Shown here: positions 50,939 through 62,795 of the stretch, piece by piece
Numbering within the stretch: position 1 is the first letter of the stretch
Layout: every line of letters begins with the position of its first letter
Source: Trichomonas vaginalis G3
Taxonomy: Eukaryota > Parabasalia > Trichomonadida > Trichomonadidae
Assembly (NCBI RefSeq): GCF_026262505.1
Contig: NC_067206.1
Location: 35,665,896 to 35,729,895 of the forward strand
DNA: 64,000 nt
Direction of reading: 5' to 3'
Made by a program: the position numbers and the translations under genes
The notes under the pieces: generated by a model
The model's input: only the letters and a program-made list of their open reading frames with translations
The model's database searches: none
Told to the model about the DNA's origin: nothing

Positions 50939-51400
50939 ATGTCTAGCGATTTCGCTATCTATATTCGAGACAAGCTTTTCGACAGCAAAACATCTGTCGA
51001 CCATAAAATCTTACATAGTGTAAACAAGAAAGGTGAATTTGTTCTAAAGTTCTGTTTCTGGGAATATGACAAGAACCATAAAACATTAGGCAGAGAAGTC
51101 TTTAAGTTTGTCAATGACAGACTTGTTGACAGAGATGACGCCGATTGGAAAGATGAAGTCCAACAAAAGTTCTTAGAATGCAAAGAAGACACATGCGCTG
51201 TTCTTGAAAATGAAATAGAAAACAGAATAGAAGAGCTATTAAATGACAAAGCACTTTTACAAAAATATGGTTCTGAGAAGTTTGACATAACTCCACCAGA
51301 GAAGAAGAAGAAGAAAGAAAAGAAAGAAAAGAAAGAGAAAAAAGTAGAAGAGAAGAAAGAACCTGAACCAGTTCCAGAGAAAAAGAAATTTGACATGTAA
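50939..51400 (+). CDS. Lys-rich-tailed Polinton protein (153 aa)
   Basis: Open frame from an ATG, divergent from the ATPase with about 36 bases between. The N-terminal 115 residues are compact (GEFVLKFCFWEYDKNHKTLG). The tail is Lys/Glu-rich (KKKKEKKEKKEKK), which may bind nucleic acid. No family was recognised. Confidence 0.6.
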   Translation: MSSDFAIYIRDKLFDSKTSVDHKILHSVNKKGEFVLKFCFWEYDKNHKTLGREVFKFVNDRLVDRDDADWKDEVQQKFLECKEDTCAVLENEIENRIEELLNDKALLQKYGSEKFDITPPEKKKKKEKKEKKEKKVEEKKEPEPVPEKKKFDM

Positions 51401-51417
51401 AAATAAAATTTTATTTT

Positions 51418-51835
51418 TAGAACATTTCTGGGTCGATGTCAATGTTCTCTTCCTCTTTAGGAGCAAACACTGGCTTAGACTCTAAAATCTTTTTACCCAA
51501 TTTACCTTGAACTTCTACAACTTTAGACTCATAATATTCATAGTCGTCTGCTTTCTTTGGTTCATAAGGTATAACAAGTTTGTATGCTTTACCTTCTTCG
51601 AGTTTGAGAACTTTCTGTCAAAATTTTCTTTGACTGTCAACATACCGTCAATGTCTAAGTCTTCAAATTTCGCACCATTTTTAGTCACAATAGCAAACTT
51701 AACTGGTTCGATGTTCCAAACTTTGCTGAATGAAGACTTTTCAAAATGGTAGAAGTAAACATTCAAATATGTGAATGGGTCTAGTTCTTCTTTAAGTCCT
51801 GACATGTACTTGTTTACTGAGATGAATTTCGTCAT
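51418..51835 (-). pseudogene. Polinton gene of unknown function, fossil part
   Basis: Beta-rich sequence (LNVYFYHFEKSSFSKVWNIE, AIVTKNGAKFEDLDIDG) and an acidic end (PVFAPKEEENIDIDPEMF). It could be a single-stranded-DNA-binding-like protein judging from character and from its place beside the helicase. Its frame is interrupted. Confidence 0.45.
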
Positions 51836-51884
51836 CTTTTCTATCGGATAAAAAAATATTTTTTTTAAAATTTACTCAGAAAAA

Positions 51885-52229
51885 TTATTTCTTTCTATAT
51901 TTGCCATTCCGAACTTCGAAAAGATGTTTTATACCAGCATAGAATTTTTCTCTAGAGCTTGGGCTTATATCGTTTTCATGACAATATTTTCTATATTCTT
52001 CATATAAAGCCTTTTTTTCATACATTTCATAAGGACAATCTAACCAGAATAGCGCATATCCATTTTCGTTATCTAGGTCTCTATATGTTTCTTCTGTTTG
52101 TGGAATTTCGCTTTCTTCTGTTTGTAGAATTTCGCCTTCACTATTTAGTTCTATGTCTATATATTGTGGCTTAAAAAGATGTGGGCAAGAAGGGTCTGGC
52201 GCTATGTAAAAAGTTAATTTTTCTGTCAT
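51885..52229 (-). CDS. Stand-alone copy of the helicase C-terminal domain (114 aa)
   Basis: Open frame from an ATG. Residues 60-114 (YEMYEKKALYEEYRKYCHEN, REKFYAGIKHLFEVRNGKYR) match the last 55 residues of the helicase gene next to it (DERSLYDEYKQYCQRYGY, RTFLANVKSLLDVQNGVYTK). The flanking noncoding strings match too, so it arose by tandem duplication. It may act as a separate DNA-binding module. Confidence 0.65.
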   Translation of the reverse strand: MTEKLTFYIAPDPSCPHLFKPQYIDIELNSEGEILQTEESEIPQTEETYRDLDNENGYALFWLDCPYEMYEKKALYEEYRKYCHENDISPSSREKFYAGIKHLFEVRNGKYRKK

Positions 52230-52265
52230 CTTTTCTATCGGATAAAAAAATATTTTTTTTTAAAT

Positions 52266-53498
52266 TTACTCAGAAAAATTTTTCTTTGTATATACACCAT
52301 TCTGTACGTCTAAAAGACTTTTGACATTTGCCAAGAATGTTCGTTTAGACGCTGTCATATAACCATATCTCTGACAATATTGTTTATATTCATCGTACAA
52401 TGACCTTTCATCTAAACACTCAAAGTTAGTCTCATCTATAAACAGTTCATATACACTCTTGTTTGCTTCTAACAATGTTTGTCTTTCTTCGGTATGTGGA
52501 ATTTGTCTTGGATTGAACTTTGAAATATCTAATGTCATGAAATATGAGAACAAGTGGTTGTAAAAGTCAGATGTCAAAGTTTCTGCTAAGTCGTCAAAAT
52601 ATTCTGTATCTTGCATATGAGAATCTGACGTTCTGACAACTACATATCTTCTGTCAGAACTTTCTAACTTCATCGGAACAGTATTGTTTGAAACCATAAT
52701 GAAGTTTGCAACATTTTCACAAACTCTTTGGTCTTTATACTTTCTTTCAACAACTCCAACTTTGTCTGTTATAAGACTCTTCAAAGCATCTGAGTTCAAA
52801 ACTTTTGTTGTATCTATACTTTGAAGTTCATTGCAACTATAAGTTTCATATTCTCTATTGAGGAGTTAAATTGCCGCAGATGTTTTCTAAGTTTGTCATA
52901 TTCGGGTTCGAATAGCCTTCTAACAGTTTGCATAAGATATCTGTAAAGAAAGTGTTCTTACCAGTTCCTTGTTTTCCAATTATAATGAGAGCAGTTTCAT
53001 TTTTAGCACTTGGATGTTGTAAGATGTTTGCAAACCAACATAAGATATACTCATAACCTTTTCGTTTCCATTGCATATAATTTCTTTGACATGGTCTAAC
53101 CAAGCTTCTATAATATTTTCTTTCCATTCTACTTGTTCGTATTTATATCCAGTGAAGATAGAATAGAAGTTTGGAGAAGGTGTATAGAACTTTATACCAC
53201 GAACTGAAAAATCTTCTAACTTTGACAATAAGATATCCCAAGCATCTAACATCTTCATGCCAACTTGTACGACTTTTATTTTCTTAAGTTTCTGTCTACA
53301 TTCTTGTTCTGAAACTATTGTTGCTCTTGGTTTGTTAAAGACAACATCCCATTCTTTCATGACATAACATTCTGGGGCAGAGTCAACATAAATGACTAAA
53401 CGTTTCAAATTCTCGACTGCTTTGTTATAGTCTCTAAATGGACACATATTTCTGAACGCTTGGAAGTCATAAAAATCTGAAACGTCTATTCTGTACAT
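52266..53498 (-). pseudogene. SF3/D5-like helicase region, fossil part
   Basis: Walker A in ALIIIGKQGTGKNTFFTDIL, then VCENVANFIMVSNNTVP and ESSDRRYVVVR, as in D5-type superfamily 3 helicases of DNA viruses, and a C-terminal winged-helix-like end. Replication partner of PolB. The region is broken. Confidence 0.85.
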
Positions 53499-53529
53499 TT
53501 TTATAAAAATAAAAAAAATATTTTTTTTA

Positions 53530-54904
53530 TTCTTGACTTTTGTTGTTGCCATTTGTTGCATTTGTTGTTCTTGAGCTATTTGTTGTTGAAGTTGTTCTTG
53601 TAATACAATACTTTCACCAGTTGCATCTTCCAATTCGAAACTTTCTGCCGTCATTGACAAATACATAGGACATAAAAGTTTTACAGGAACAAAGTTTGCG
53701 TCAACTAAGGTTAAGTTTATGTTTGCTAAAGTGTTTGAGTTTACTAAAGCTGAAAACTCTGCATTCGAATGAACAATAGGCAAACCAGCAGAGAAAGTGT
53801 TGTTTATACGCATGAGTATCTTTTGGTCATAGTAGTTTCTGTCGACATTCGAATAACACTTTGAACCTAAGTTTGAAACAATATATAAAATAGGTGTACT
53901 TAAAGTCAATGGAATAGACATTCCTTGTATGACACCTTTTCCTGTTATAGGAAACTGTTGGTAGTAAAAACCAGATATAAGTTTTGTATTATAGCTCATA
54001 TCGTTTATAGTAAACTCAGTCGGACATCCAAACATAATGAAACCTGCTCTAGTTGCAGCACATGTTACATCCGTCCTTAAAGTATTAAATAAGTCAACAA
54101 AACCTGTTGGTGGTATATCTGAGTAAGTATCTTCAAAGAGTATTTTTTACCATTCACAACAATAAATCTTCTGGTGTCAAAAGAGCAAAACAGGCTTTAG
54201 TCGTCATCGTGTTTAAGGTCAGTTTACAATATCGTCCTTGAGGACTTTGTAAGTTTGTTGTTATAGAATTATATGACTCAGGGTTTTTAGTCGTAATAGT
54301 ATAAACCATATGTCTTCTGCCATTTACTTAGCAAGTAAATTTTAATGAAATGTTGTGGTCGTCAAATATTTTTATGACGTCTGGGAAACTATATTTTAAG
54401 TTCAACGTTTCACCTCCTTTCATAACGTATATCTTGTCAATGACATTATATGAAACACCACAGCAACAATGTCGGGTTCTATTTCTTTGATGTTTATATC
54501 GTCTGCCTCTGTCAAAAGTTTCAATAGTTCTTTCAAAATTTCATGAGGTGCGATGACATATGAGTTCACTTTTACAGGGTTGTGTCAACCAAGTTTAACA
54601 TTATACCCAAAGCTGACAAATCTTCTCCTGAGTTTTAAGTTTGTCTTTAAGTTGTTGGTAGTCGTTTCGAATATCTGCAACAGAACTTAAGTCTCTGCTA
54701 ACTTCAGGATATGTTGGTTGTTCTTTTACAGGAACATTGTTATACCATCTTCGTCTTCGTATGGTTTCCCCACTTCAACATCTCTTTCTTGACATTGACA
54801 ACAACACTTTGACTGTTTGTTTGAGTTGGTGAATTTAACTTCACATCTGCCACCGCCATTAAACCTTTTGAAACACTTACGCTTCTATTTTTCGGAAATG
54901 ACAT
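53530..54904 (-). pseudogene. Minor capsid-like gene region, fossil part
   Basis: Begins MSFPKNRSVSVSKGLMAVAD. Later beta-rich sequence includes TEFTINDMSYNTKLISGFYY and GVIQGMSIPLTLSTPILYIV, with a Gln-rich end (LQQQIAQEQQMQQM). It lies between helicase and major capsid genes, where a penton-like single jelly-roll gene is plausible. Several breaks. Confidence 0.5.
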
Positions 54905-54949
54905 TTTTACTTAGAATAAAAAGATGGACGTATTTGAGTATCTCTTCGA

Positions 54950-55342
54950 ATGAAGCAAAACAAAGTTTACACACACAAACAATACAAGTTCATTGACAGA
55001 GTAGTTCTTTACACAAACAATGGAAAATGTTATAGAATAGCAGTCTTTGCTGAACCAAAATATTTTCATAAAGCAAAGAAAGTTGGTATAACCGAGATGG
55101 TGAAAGTTCTTGAAGCAGACAAAAATATAACAACAAAACTTACAGATATTTCTAAAGGAAAGTTTATAATACAATATTATGTCAAAACTGGCGTACTGTC
55201 AATATTTGACGGAGAGAAGTCAGTTCAAGAACAACTTACTGACCTGCTGCCAAAATCTGCTCGATGGAAGCTGTCGTTATACCAATCTGAGGAGCCCCAG
55301 CAGGTTTCATCGAACGAAATCTTCAAAAGAGCATCTTCGTGA
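54950..55342 (+). CDS. Polinton protein, unknown (130 aa)
   Basis: Open frame from an ATG. Beta-rich start (DRVVLYTNNGKCYRIAVFAE), then KFIIQYYVKTGVLSIFDGEK. Divergent from the minor capsid-like gene. No family was recognised. Confidence 0.5.
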   Translation: MKQNKVYTHKQYKFIDRVVLYTNNGKCYRIAVFAEPKYFHKAKKVGITEMVKVLEADKNITTKLTDISKGKFIIQYYVKTGVLSIFDGEKSVQEQLTDLLPKSARWKLSLYQSEEPQQVSSNEIFKRASS

Positions 55343-56755
55343 AAAGTGCTATTGGTTTTGTAAACTTCTTTGCTTTCAATTCATCTGGACCGTCTCTGTC
55401 ACCAGTATATTGTATTTGTACAGTACCAACAGTTGAAATACCACCCCATAAAGTCTTCTGAGTCAGCAAATGGAATGCCAAGCCCAAAAGTTTGAACGGT
55501 CTCCATTTGTATATTGAGTTTTTTGAGCTCCTGTATGAGTCCATTACTTTCACATATGGCATAATAGAACTTTGCATTTCAGGGTTAATGGTTGTTGTGA
55601 AGTTGTTGTTAAAGTTCATAGCATCTAATGTCAAGTTGTATGACCTCATATCCTCAACTGTGGAATATTCTTCTCTTGGATAGTATTTGCCATCTATGTT
55701 TATATGATATTAATACCAGGGTTGTAGAAGCAAGAATAGTCATTTATAGTTCGTCTGAACAGTACAAACATAGTATCTGCATGTTTCATTGCAGTTGTTA
55801 AAGCAATATCTGTTCTTGCACCTGGGTCAGCACTTTGGTTTCCAACTTCACCTGCAAAGTCTTTGACAGATATTTGGTGTATAGGGAACATAAGTGGAAC
55901 TGCAATATATTTGGCAGCTAAAGCATTTGAAATATCTGGGTCCAACATTAGACTGCAAGTCTGCTTTCTATTCTCTTGCATTCAAATTTTTCGCATGTGA
56001 ACTTAACTGGGTCCCAAGCATCTCCAGCAGCATTGAAATAATAGTTACTTCAGTGTTGAGGTTTGAGAAACCAAAGTCTAAGTCAACTTTGTTTTTGCAA
56101 AAGTCGGCGAATGACATTTTATTTGTTCCCACTACTTCTGTAGAGTGAATGGGTCTTGTTGGTGCAATGACTAAGTTATTTTTGCTTGGAGTAAGTTCGA
56201 TAGAAAATTTTCCTGCCCAGTTTGGCAGTATCTTAAAAACCTGAAGATGAGGAAAGATGACAAAGGAACTCTAAGTTTCAATTTTACTTTGGTTACTGCT
56301 GCTGCAGTTTGTCCAGAAAGGTTAACATAAACTCCTGGAACGTTAGGGTCAAGTCCTTCTTATTTTCTCAATAGTTGCATACTGGTCTGTTTGTTCTCTA
56401 GCTTGTGGTTGTACTGAGTTTCTCAAAGCGAACCATTCATAGTTTGCCCATGTTACTGTTTGAACTAAGTCAGAGTTAGAATATATCTTATATCCCATGA
56501 AAACTTCTGGAGCATATTGGTATCCGACATAAAATTCCATTGCAACCTTTCTTGTCAGACAACTTGGCAGAAGTTTTATTTCAATGTCTTGTTCCACGTA
56601 TAAGAAAGAGTTGTCAATAGAAATTATATGAAACCTGTCGCAAGCAATCTCTACTGTTGTTGAAGAACCTTCTCCAAACTCACCTACGTTTTCCATAAGA
56701 AACAGCAGTTGTATATTCGTAAGTTCCAGGAACTATTCTGACCTTCTAATGGCAT
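55323..56755 (-). pseudogene. Major capsid protein (double jelly-roll) region, fossil part
   Basis: Recognisable blocks of the Polinton major capsid protein: VAMEFYVGYQYAPEVFMGYK, VTWANYEWFALRNSVQPQAR, YIAVPLMFPIHQISVKDFAG and TLWGGISTVGTVQIQYTGD, in family order. Several breaks. Confidence 0.85.
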
Positions 56756-56764
56756 TGTCGCATT

Positions 56765-59700
56765 TTATACCATTCGGAAACATTTCCATTCATAGCATCC
56801 AAAACTGTTGGCGTTATATTCTGAGGGCGTACATTTCATATGAGTAAAAATATTAGAATAGTTGGATTTATATGTCATAATAGAACCACGTGGACCAAGC
56901 TTTACTTTCTTCCTGACTGAGTTTTTAACTCTTCTTTTTCCTTCATTGCCCTCTGCTTCAAGTTGTTGCATCTTTGCCTCATGACCTAGTCTGTTGTAAA
57001 TTTCCCATGTCCTTTTTGCCTTTGGGCTCTGGTCGCCCATCTCAGGTACCCTATATCCTAGAAAGAGTTTGTCATAGTCTGTATTTGAGTCTTCGCGTAT
57101 TGTTTGCATGACTCTTTCCTGAGTTTCCGGTTCAAGCTCTTCAAACAGTGCTGTCCATATGGAATATGCTCGTTTCCAAATATATGTTTTTGTAGCCATT
57201 CTGGTTTTCTTTCCATGTTACCAACTATATCTTTTGTGAATGGGAAAGCTTTTACCCAATCTTTCAGTCTTGCGTCGTTTATTTCTGTAGTTGGTTTTAT
57301 TTTGTCAAGGAACATGTTTTTCAATACTAACATTTCATTTGGTACTGTCCATTTGAGTTTTCTTAAATATTCATCCCTTCTCGGTTCATTGTCTGCAAAG
57401 TAAGTTTTTTATGACATTTTTGTAAACTTTCGTTTGCAAGGTCATGTACAATAGGTTCTCTTCCTTCGCTGTCCATAACTTTCTTTCTAAACTCTTCACC
57501 AAATATACCATCTCTATGGTTCTGTGTAGTTCTTTGAGATAAATGTTCTAGAACGTCAGGTGTTATATTTCCATCAGCCATGTTCATTTCATACTGGTCC
57601 AAAATATCTGCATGTTTCATATCTTTCAATGGCATTAAAGCCGCGCTTAAAATACCAGCTATATCTGGTTCACCATTGACTTCCATTGCGTCTACAACTT
57701 CTTGGAATTGTGGTTGTAAGTTTATGAACCACCTATCCGGGTTAGCTTTATGACCCCATCTCATTGTAGTTCCATCGTCTGCAGAAACAAAAGTAGGTTT
57801 GTTTCCATCTTGGTTAGGTTCTGAATGAACTTTAAACAATGTTTCATTTCTATATGTTTTCTTGAAATTTAACCTTTTATTTTCACCGAGTTCATCCGAA
57901 GATTGAACGTTAAATGCTCGTAAGTAAAAAGGGTTGTTGTATTTGTGTACATTTTCTTTCAGTACTTCCATTCTATGCTGAATATTTTCATCTGGTGTTG
58001 GAGTTTTTTGTATGTCGGCAAACATTTTTCGATATTCTTCTACTATGTCAGCCGAATTTTTTTTAGACTCTTGGAAATATTCCATATTCTCCGCATACTC
58101 TTGTTGAGGTCAAGATTTTTCGGCTGTTCCAAATCTTCATCTAGTTCTGTGAAGTTAGTTTCCAAAGGAAGGACTTGTTCGTTTCCTTCAGGCTCTTCTA
58201 GCTGTTGTTGCTGAACTATTTCTTCCATGTCTGGTTGTATCTGAACTTCTTCCTGTGGAGTTTCTTGTACCTCATCTGCTGGCATTTCATATATTCCGAG
58301 ACCGTTTTCAACAATTTCCCTATCTACGTCATCCGCATTCATAAGCTTTTGTTCTTTCGTTCCGTCTCTATTTTTTACGCGTTTCATGACGAAAGTTGAA
58401 TTGTCATTTAGCTCTGACATCAAATATCTCGGAGTAAATTCATCCATGTCATTTGGATGATATGCTATTAAATCATATCCCTTAGCGAGCTTGTATTTTC
58501 CAGGTTTGAGATTATATCCGTTTTGGTGCTGAGCCATAAAGCTAAATAGGTTCGGGTCAGTATTTCCATCCTTGAACTTTCCAATAGCTTCTTTATATCT
58601 GTCACTAAAGTCAACAGTATCTGGGAAACCACACTCTTCTTTAAGCATTTTTAAGAATTCTTGGTTTCCTTGTTCTCTACTTCTTTTATGTCCTTGCTCT
58701 GTTTGTGGTTGTTGCTGTGCAGGATTTTGAACTGTTGGTTGTTGTGCTGGTTGTTGTGCTGGATTTTGAACTGTTGGTTGTTGTGTTGGTTGTTGTTGTT
58801 GTTGTTGTTGTGCAGGGTTTTGAACTGTTGGTTGTTGTGTTGGTTTTGGTGCATGCCTGTGTCTGTGTCCATGTGACGATGTAAATGTTCTAGGTAGTCC
58901 TGGTGCAGGTGCTTCTCTTGGAGGGTTTGGTGGTATATAAGTTCCACCAGCTGGCACATATGTTCCATCTGCAGCGTAATGTCCTACCTGACTTTTCGTT
59001 CTTAAGAAAGCATTTACTAAGTCTGTTTTGGTCTGTTGTAACTCTTTTTCTTGACTTTTCACAACAGTTGCTCTAACGGCGTCATAGGCACTTTGAACTG
59101 CCTGTCTCGTTGCTGCATCTGTTATTTTCGTCATATTTTGTGCTACTTCTCTTAACTCTTTGTCGAAACCTTCAGACTTCAGTTTCTTTCCAGATGAGAA
59201 GTCGTTCACTTGTTTCACCTTACTATGAAGAGCTTCGAAGGCGTTCTTAAAGTCAGCATTCGTTAAAGCTTCATTTGAACTGTCTTCATCCGCTTGTATT
59301 TTTGTCCTTATTGACCCTATGAGTTGGGCTGCTTTAGCGTTGGCTTGGGCATCTAACCAGTCATTGTTAGCTTTTATATATTCTGCGCTTTTCATTGCCT
59401 TTTGCATGGCTGCGTCGTTATTTTTACTTTCTTGTGCTAAGTTTTCATACTGTACGGTTTGGTTTTGCAACTGTAAAAGTTTTTCTGCCTTTACAGTTGC
59501 TTCAACTTCTTTTTACTCATCGCTATCCATATATGTCTTCAGGGCTTTTTGTTTTATTTCTTCATCTTTCAGTACTTTATATCGAGTAGTATGGTTTTTC
59601 AAATTTACAACATCTTGTTCCATTTTTGCTACTTCTGCTGCTTTTTCTGACACTTTTTTCGCATATTCCTCTGTACTTAGTTCTTTCAGTTGTTCTTCTT

Positions 59701-60105
59701 TCTTCTTTTTCTCTACGTTTAACTCATTGAGTTTCTTTGTGTGTCTGTCATATTCTAGTTTCTTTTCGTTTTCACTTATTTGCTTCTGTATGTCTATGTT
59801 TGACTTTTTGACATCTGATATTTGATTTTTGAGTGAACTCAAATTCATTTGACTTTGAGGGTTATAAGCTGTTCCGTCTGCAGCTCCACCATAGCCTGCC
59901 ATTTTCGCTAAAAGTGCCGCTCTTAAACCTCCACTCTGTGCACCAAGAACTCGGTTAAAAGCATAGGATTGCTTGACATTTGTTGCAACATAGTGGGGTC
60001 ATTCATTATTTGTTGTTGCAACTGTTGTTGTGGTGTCAGTTTTACTATTGGATGTTTCAATGCTCTCTTCCTCTTACGTATATTCTTACGTAGCTTACGT
60101 GGCAT
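56765..60105 (-). pseudogene. Very long coiled-coil/PQ-repeat structural gene region, fossil part
   Basis: The start is very basic (MPRKLRKNIRKRKRALK). It is followed by a long charged coiled coil (EKKLEYDRHTKKLNELNVEK), a disordered block of TQQPTVQNPAQQ repeats near 58.7-58.9 kb, and globular sequence toward the end. It lies just upstream of the capsid gene on the same strand, as in other trichomonad Polintons. A core or scaffold role is inferred. Several breaks. Confidence 0.65.
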
Positions 60106-60573
60106 TTTAAGTGAAGTTAAAAAGCGGTTTTTGACAGATGTTTATATGACACTTTTTGTTCAGCACAAAAAACTACTCGGTCAAAGTGTTGTCAGTTTTG
60201 TAAAATAACCGTCCTATCTCATTCTATAAGGGGAAAAGGCTTCTCAAAGTATACTTCCTTGGAACGCCTGTAACTTTTCCTGTAGCGACGATAGACCCTT
60301 ACTTGTCCGGACAAAGTATACTATTTTGAGTGCTCTACAAAAAAGTCAACGGCGACGACTCTCAAAAACCGTTGTGTAAAAAGTTTTACCGTTGGACAAA
60401 AAAGTATATATAGAAAACAAAAAACGTTTATAGTTCATTCAATATTTGAGATGGAACGGTTTTCCAACGGTAACTATTAAATAAAATAAAAAAATAGAGG
60501 GGTTACCGTTGACGAAAACGGTTTATTTTAAACTTTTCTATGAGTAGTCCGAAAAAAAAGTTCATTTTTCATA
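60106..60573. other. Divergent promoter region
   Basis: About 470 bases with no gene between the long minus-strand structural gene and the plus-strand gene at 60574. TGACACTTTTTG at about 60149 matches the start-site motif in minus orientation. AAAAAGTTCATTTTTC stands just before the ATG at 60574. Confidence 0.5.
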
Positions 60574-61475
60574 ATGGAAGGAAGAAAAAGTGTCGCAAAC
60601 AATTCAAACATTAACAATTCTCAACCGCTAACCAAAGCCAAAGCCCCACAACCTCCAAGAACCGGCACAGCGGTTAGAATAACCGCCAAAGGTCTAACAG
60701 CGAATTAAGAGAAATTCTTCAACAAATTTGCTCTAAATATCTCAAAGACGCCGAAGAAAACACACAACCAGACGCTACATACAATACTCAGTTCTGTGAA
60801 GTTCTGAACAAAGCAATTACTAGTTCAATTGAACTTACTAAGACAATTCCAAGTCCAATTGAGCTTAGCGATGTCTTAGTTCAGTATTTTCCAACATTTA
60901 CTAAGCTTATAATGTTGAGAACTTTATACCAAGTTCGTCAAAATCTTCCTCGTTCCATCCAACGGTCATTCGACAAGAGAATTGCCGAATTTCAAGTCTT
61001 TAGTTACGGATATGACAAAGATGAATACGAGGACGAGTTCGGAGACAACTGTACAAAATGGTTTGAATGTTATACGACAACACAATTTGAATTCGACTTT
61101 CTCGAATTCAACGCAGCAACCATTCATATCATTGCTCTTTACCTTTCCGAAGAACAACAAGACCTCGCAGATGGAGATGTTGTTACTGTCGTCATGAAAA
61201 CTCCTGAACAATTCGGAAAAAAGAAGTCTCTAATTGCCAAATTCGTTCCAGGACATCAGCTTTTCCAACGCACAGAAGTCTTCTGTATTCCTGGAACTAA
61301 GTTCTTTGTCAGGAGCGAACTCAAAGAAAGATATAATGTGTCATTCAATTACACATTATATAATGTTTTCGACCCAGAAGAAGACTTCTTCCCAGAAGCA
61401 ATGGAGGAGGAAGAAGAGGAGGAAATACAAGACTCAATCCAAGAAGAGTCCTCCGAATTCACACCAGAAGACTAA
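60574..61475 (+). pseudogene. Polinton right-end gene, acidic tail, fossil part
   Basis: Begins MEGRKSVANNSNINNSQPLT. The later part is a compact domain (CYTTTQFEFDFLEFNAATIH, GDVVTVVMKTPEQFGKKK) ending in a Glu-rich tail. No family was recognised. It is the last gene before the right inverted end and is interrupted. Confidence 0.5.
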
Positions 61476-61482
61476 CAATTTT

Positions 61483-61582
61483 CCGAATAAAAACTTCATT
61501 TATACTAAACATCTTCAGGGCTAGAAGGGGCGCAGCCCCTGGAAGCCCCACTACCTTTTTTTTTTTTTTTTTTTTTTTTTTT
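61483..61582. repeat. Polinton right inverted end
   Basis: Reverse complement of the left end, finishing in a run of 27 T. The hairpin here is GGGGC-GCA-GCCCC (61527-61539): a different sequence but still a perfect stem. Confidence 0.95.
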
Positions 61583-61672
61583 CAAACAGATATAGCTTAC
61601 ACTTCTATAATAAAGATACCTTTTATAGAAATCAGTATGAAATGTGTTTTGGCTTATTGGAAGCATATCAGT

Positions 61673-62787
61673 TAGGGTTGTTAAAAATATCAAAAATTAG
61701 CGTTTTGAAGACACCATGGTGTCTTATAATTTTCCCTTCCTTATTGGCGTGTAGAAATAAATGCGCCAATAGATTGAAGAAGAAGAATTGTTTTTCTCTT
61801 AATGAACTTTAATCCTTTTGATATAAGAATATTAAAAACATTAATATAATTTCGATTTCGGAAATTAAATTTCCAAATTTTTTGTCGATTTCGGAAATAA
61901 CAGGATCCCGCATCCAACACGCAACAACAAAACACAAAACACACTTTTTGGTTCTTTCATCGTTTTAATCGTAATTTATGTAATACATGATTTGGATAAA
62001 TTTTACAAAAATAGAACCTATATTATATTCTTTTCAAAGATTCTTGCAAATCATCAAAAATAATTGTATTTTAAAAAACGATCAAATTATCCTTTCATTA
62101 TTTTAAACTTAAATTAGTTTTTATGATTGACTAAAGCATCATATTTATTCATCATTAAATAAACAAAAAAATAATATTTGAGAGTTATTTCAAAAAAAAC
62201 ACATTGAATTTATTAATTTGTCTCAATTTCAGTATTATAAATTTTTATAATTTCAATATTTTGAAATACACTTTTTAATATTTCAATATTTATGATATTT
62301 CAATGTATTAAGTGGTCTCAAATTGAGCTTCTCAAATATAAGTTGGCCTATTCAAATAATAAAATTAAATAATATTTAAAATAATAAATAAAAGTGATTG
62401 AGGTCATAGCAAAACGGCTGTTTCAGTCATTAATTCTTAAAAATAAAAAGGGTAAAAACTAAATACAATGGGTAAAATTCAATAGTGTCTGTGCTATCGT
62501 TCAATTTGAAGGTGTCTTTTGAAACCGCAAGACACATTGAATTTTTTGAATAGTGTATTATGGTTTGACAGACACCAATGAAAAAAATAAAATGATATTT
62601 ATTTTAAATATATAAGATCCTTATATAAAATATAAATATTTTATCGTTTTATTTTCTTGTTTTAGAAATGTTTTTTATTGAAAAATCAATAAAACTAACT
62701 CCAAAATAAAATTTTTGATTTAAAGACACTATGATGACACCAGGCAAATCTTCCAAGACACCTATCGTCGGGAATCTAACAACCCTA
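61673..62787. mobile_element. hAT-like MITE, copy B (inverted relative to copy A)
   Basis: 1115 bp. TAGGGTTGTTA ends and CATATCAG duplications (61664-61671 and 62788-62795), with one extra T at the left junction. Nearly identical to 33371-34465 in reverse, apart from a 20-base indel. The close identity suggests recent activity. Confidence 0.88.
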
Positions 62788-62795
62788 CATATCAG

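Larger units (their letters stand above)
36147..61582. mobile_element. Maverick/Polinton, full length but broken
   Basis: 25,436 bp between two copies of CAAACA (36141-36146 and 61583-61588), the 6-bp duplication typical of the class. Inverted ends of 97-100 bp begin with an A/T run and GGTAGTGGGGCTTCCAGG. It carries integrase, PolB, packaging ATPase, SF3 helicase, major capsid and other structural genes, and many small accessory genes. About twenty interruptions are spread over the core genes, so it is a fossil. The matching ends and readable target duplication argue for a moderate rather than great age. Confidence 0.95.
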
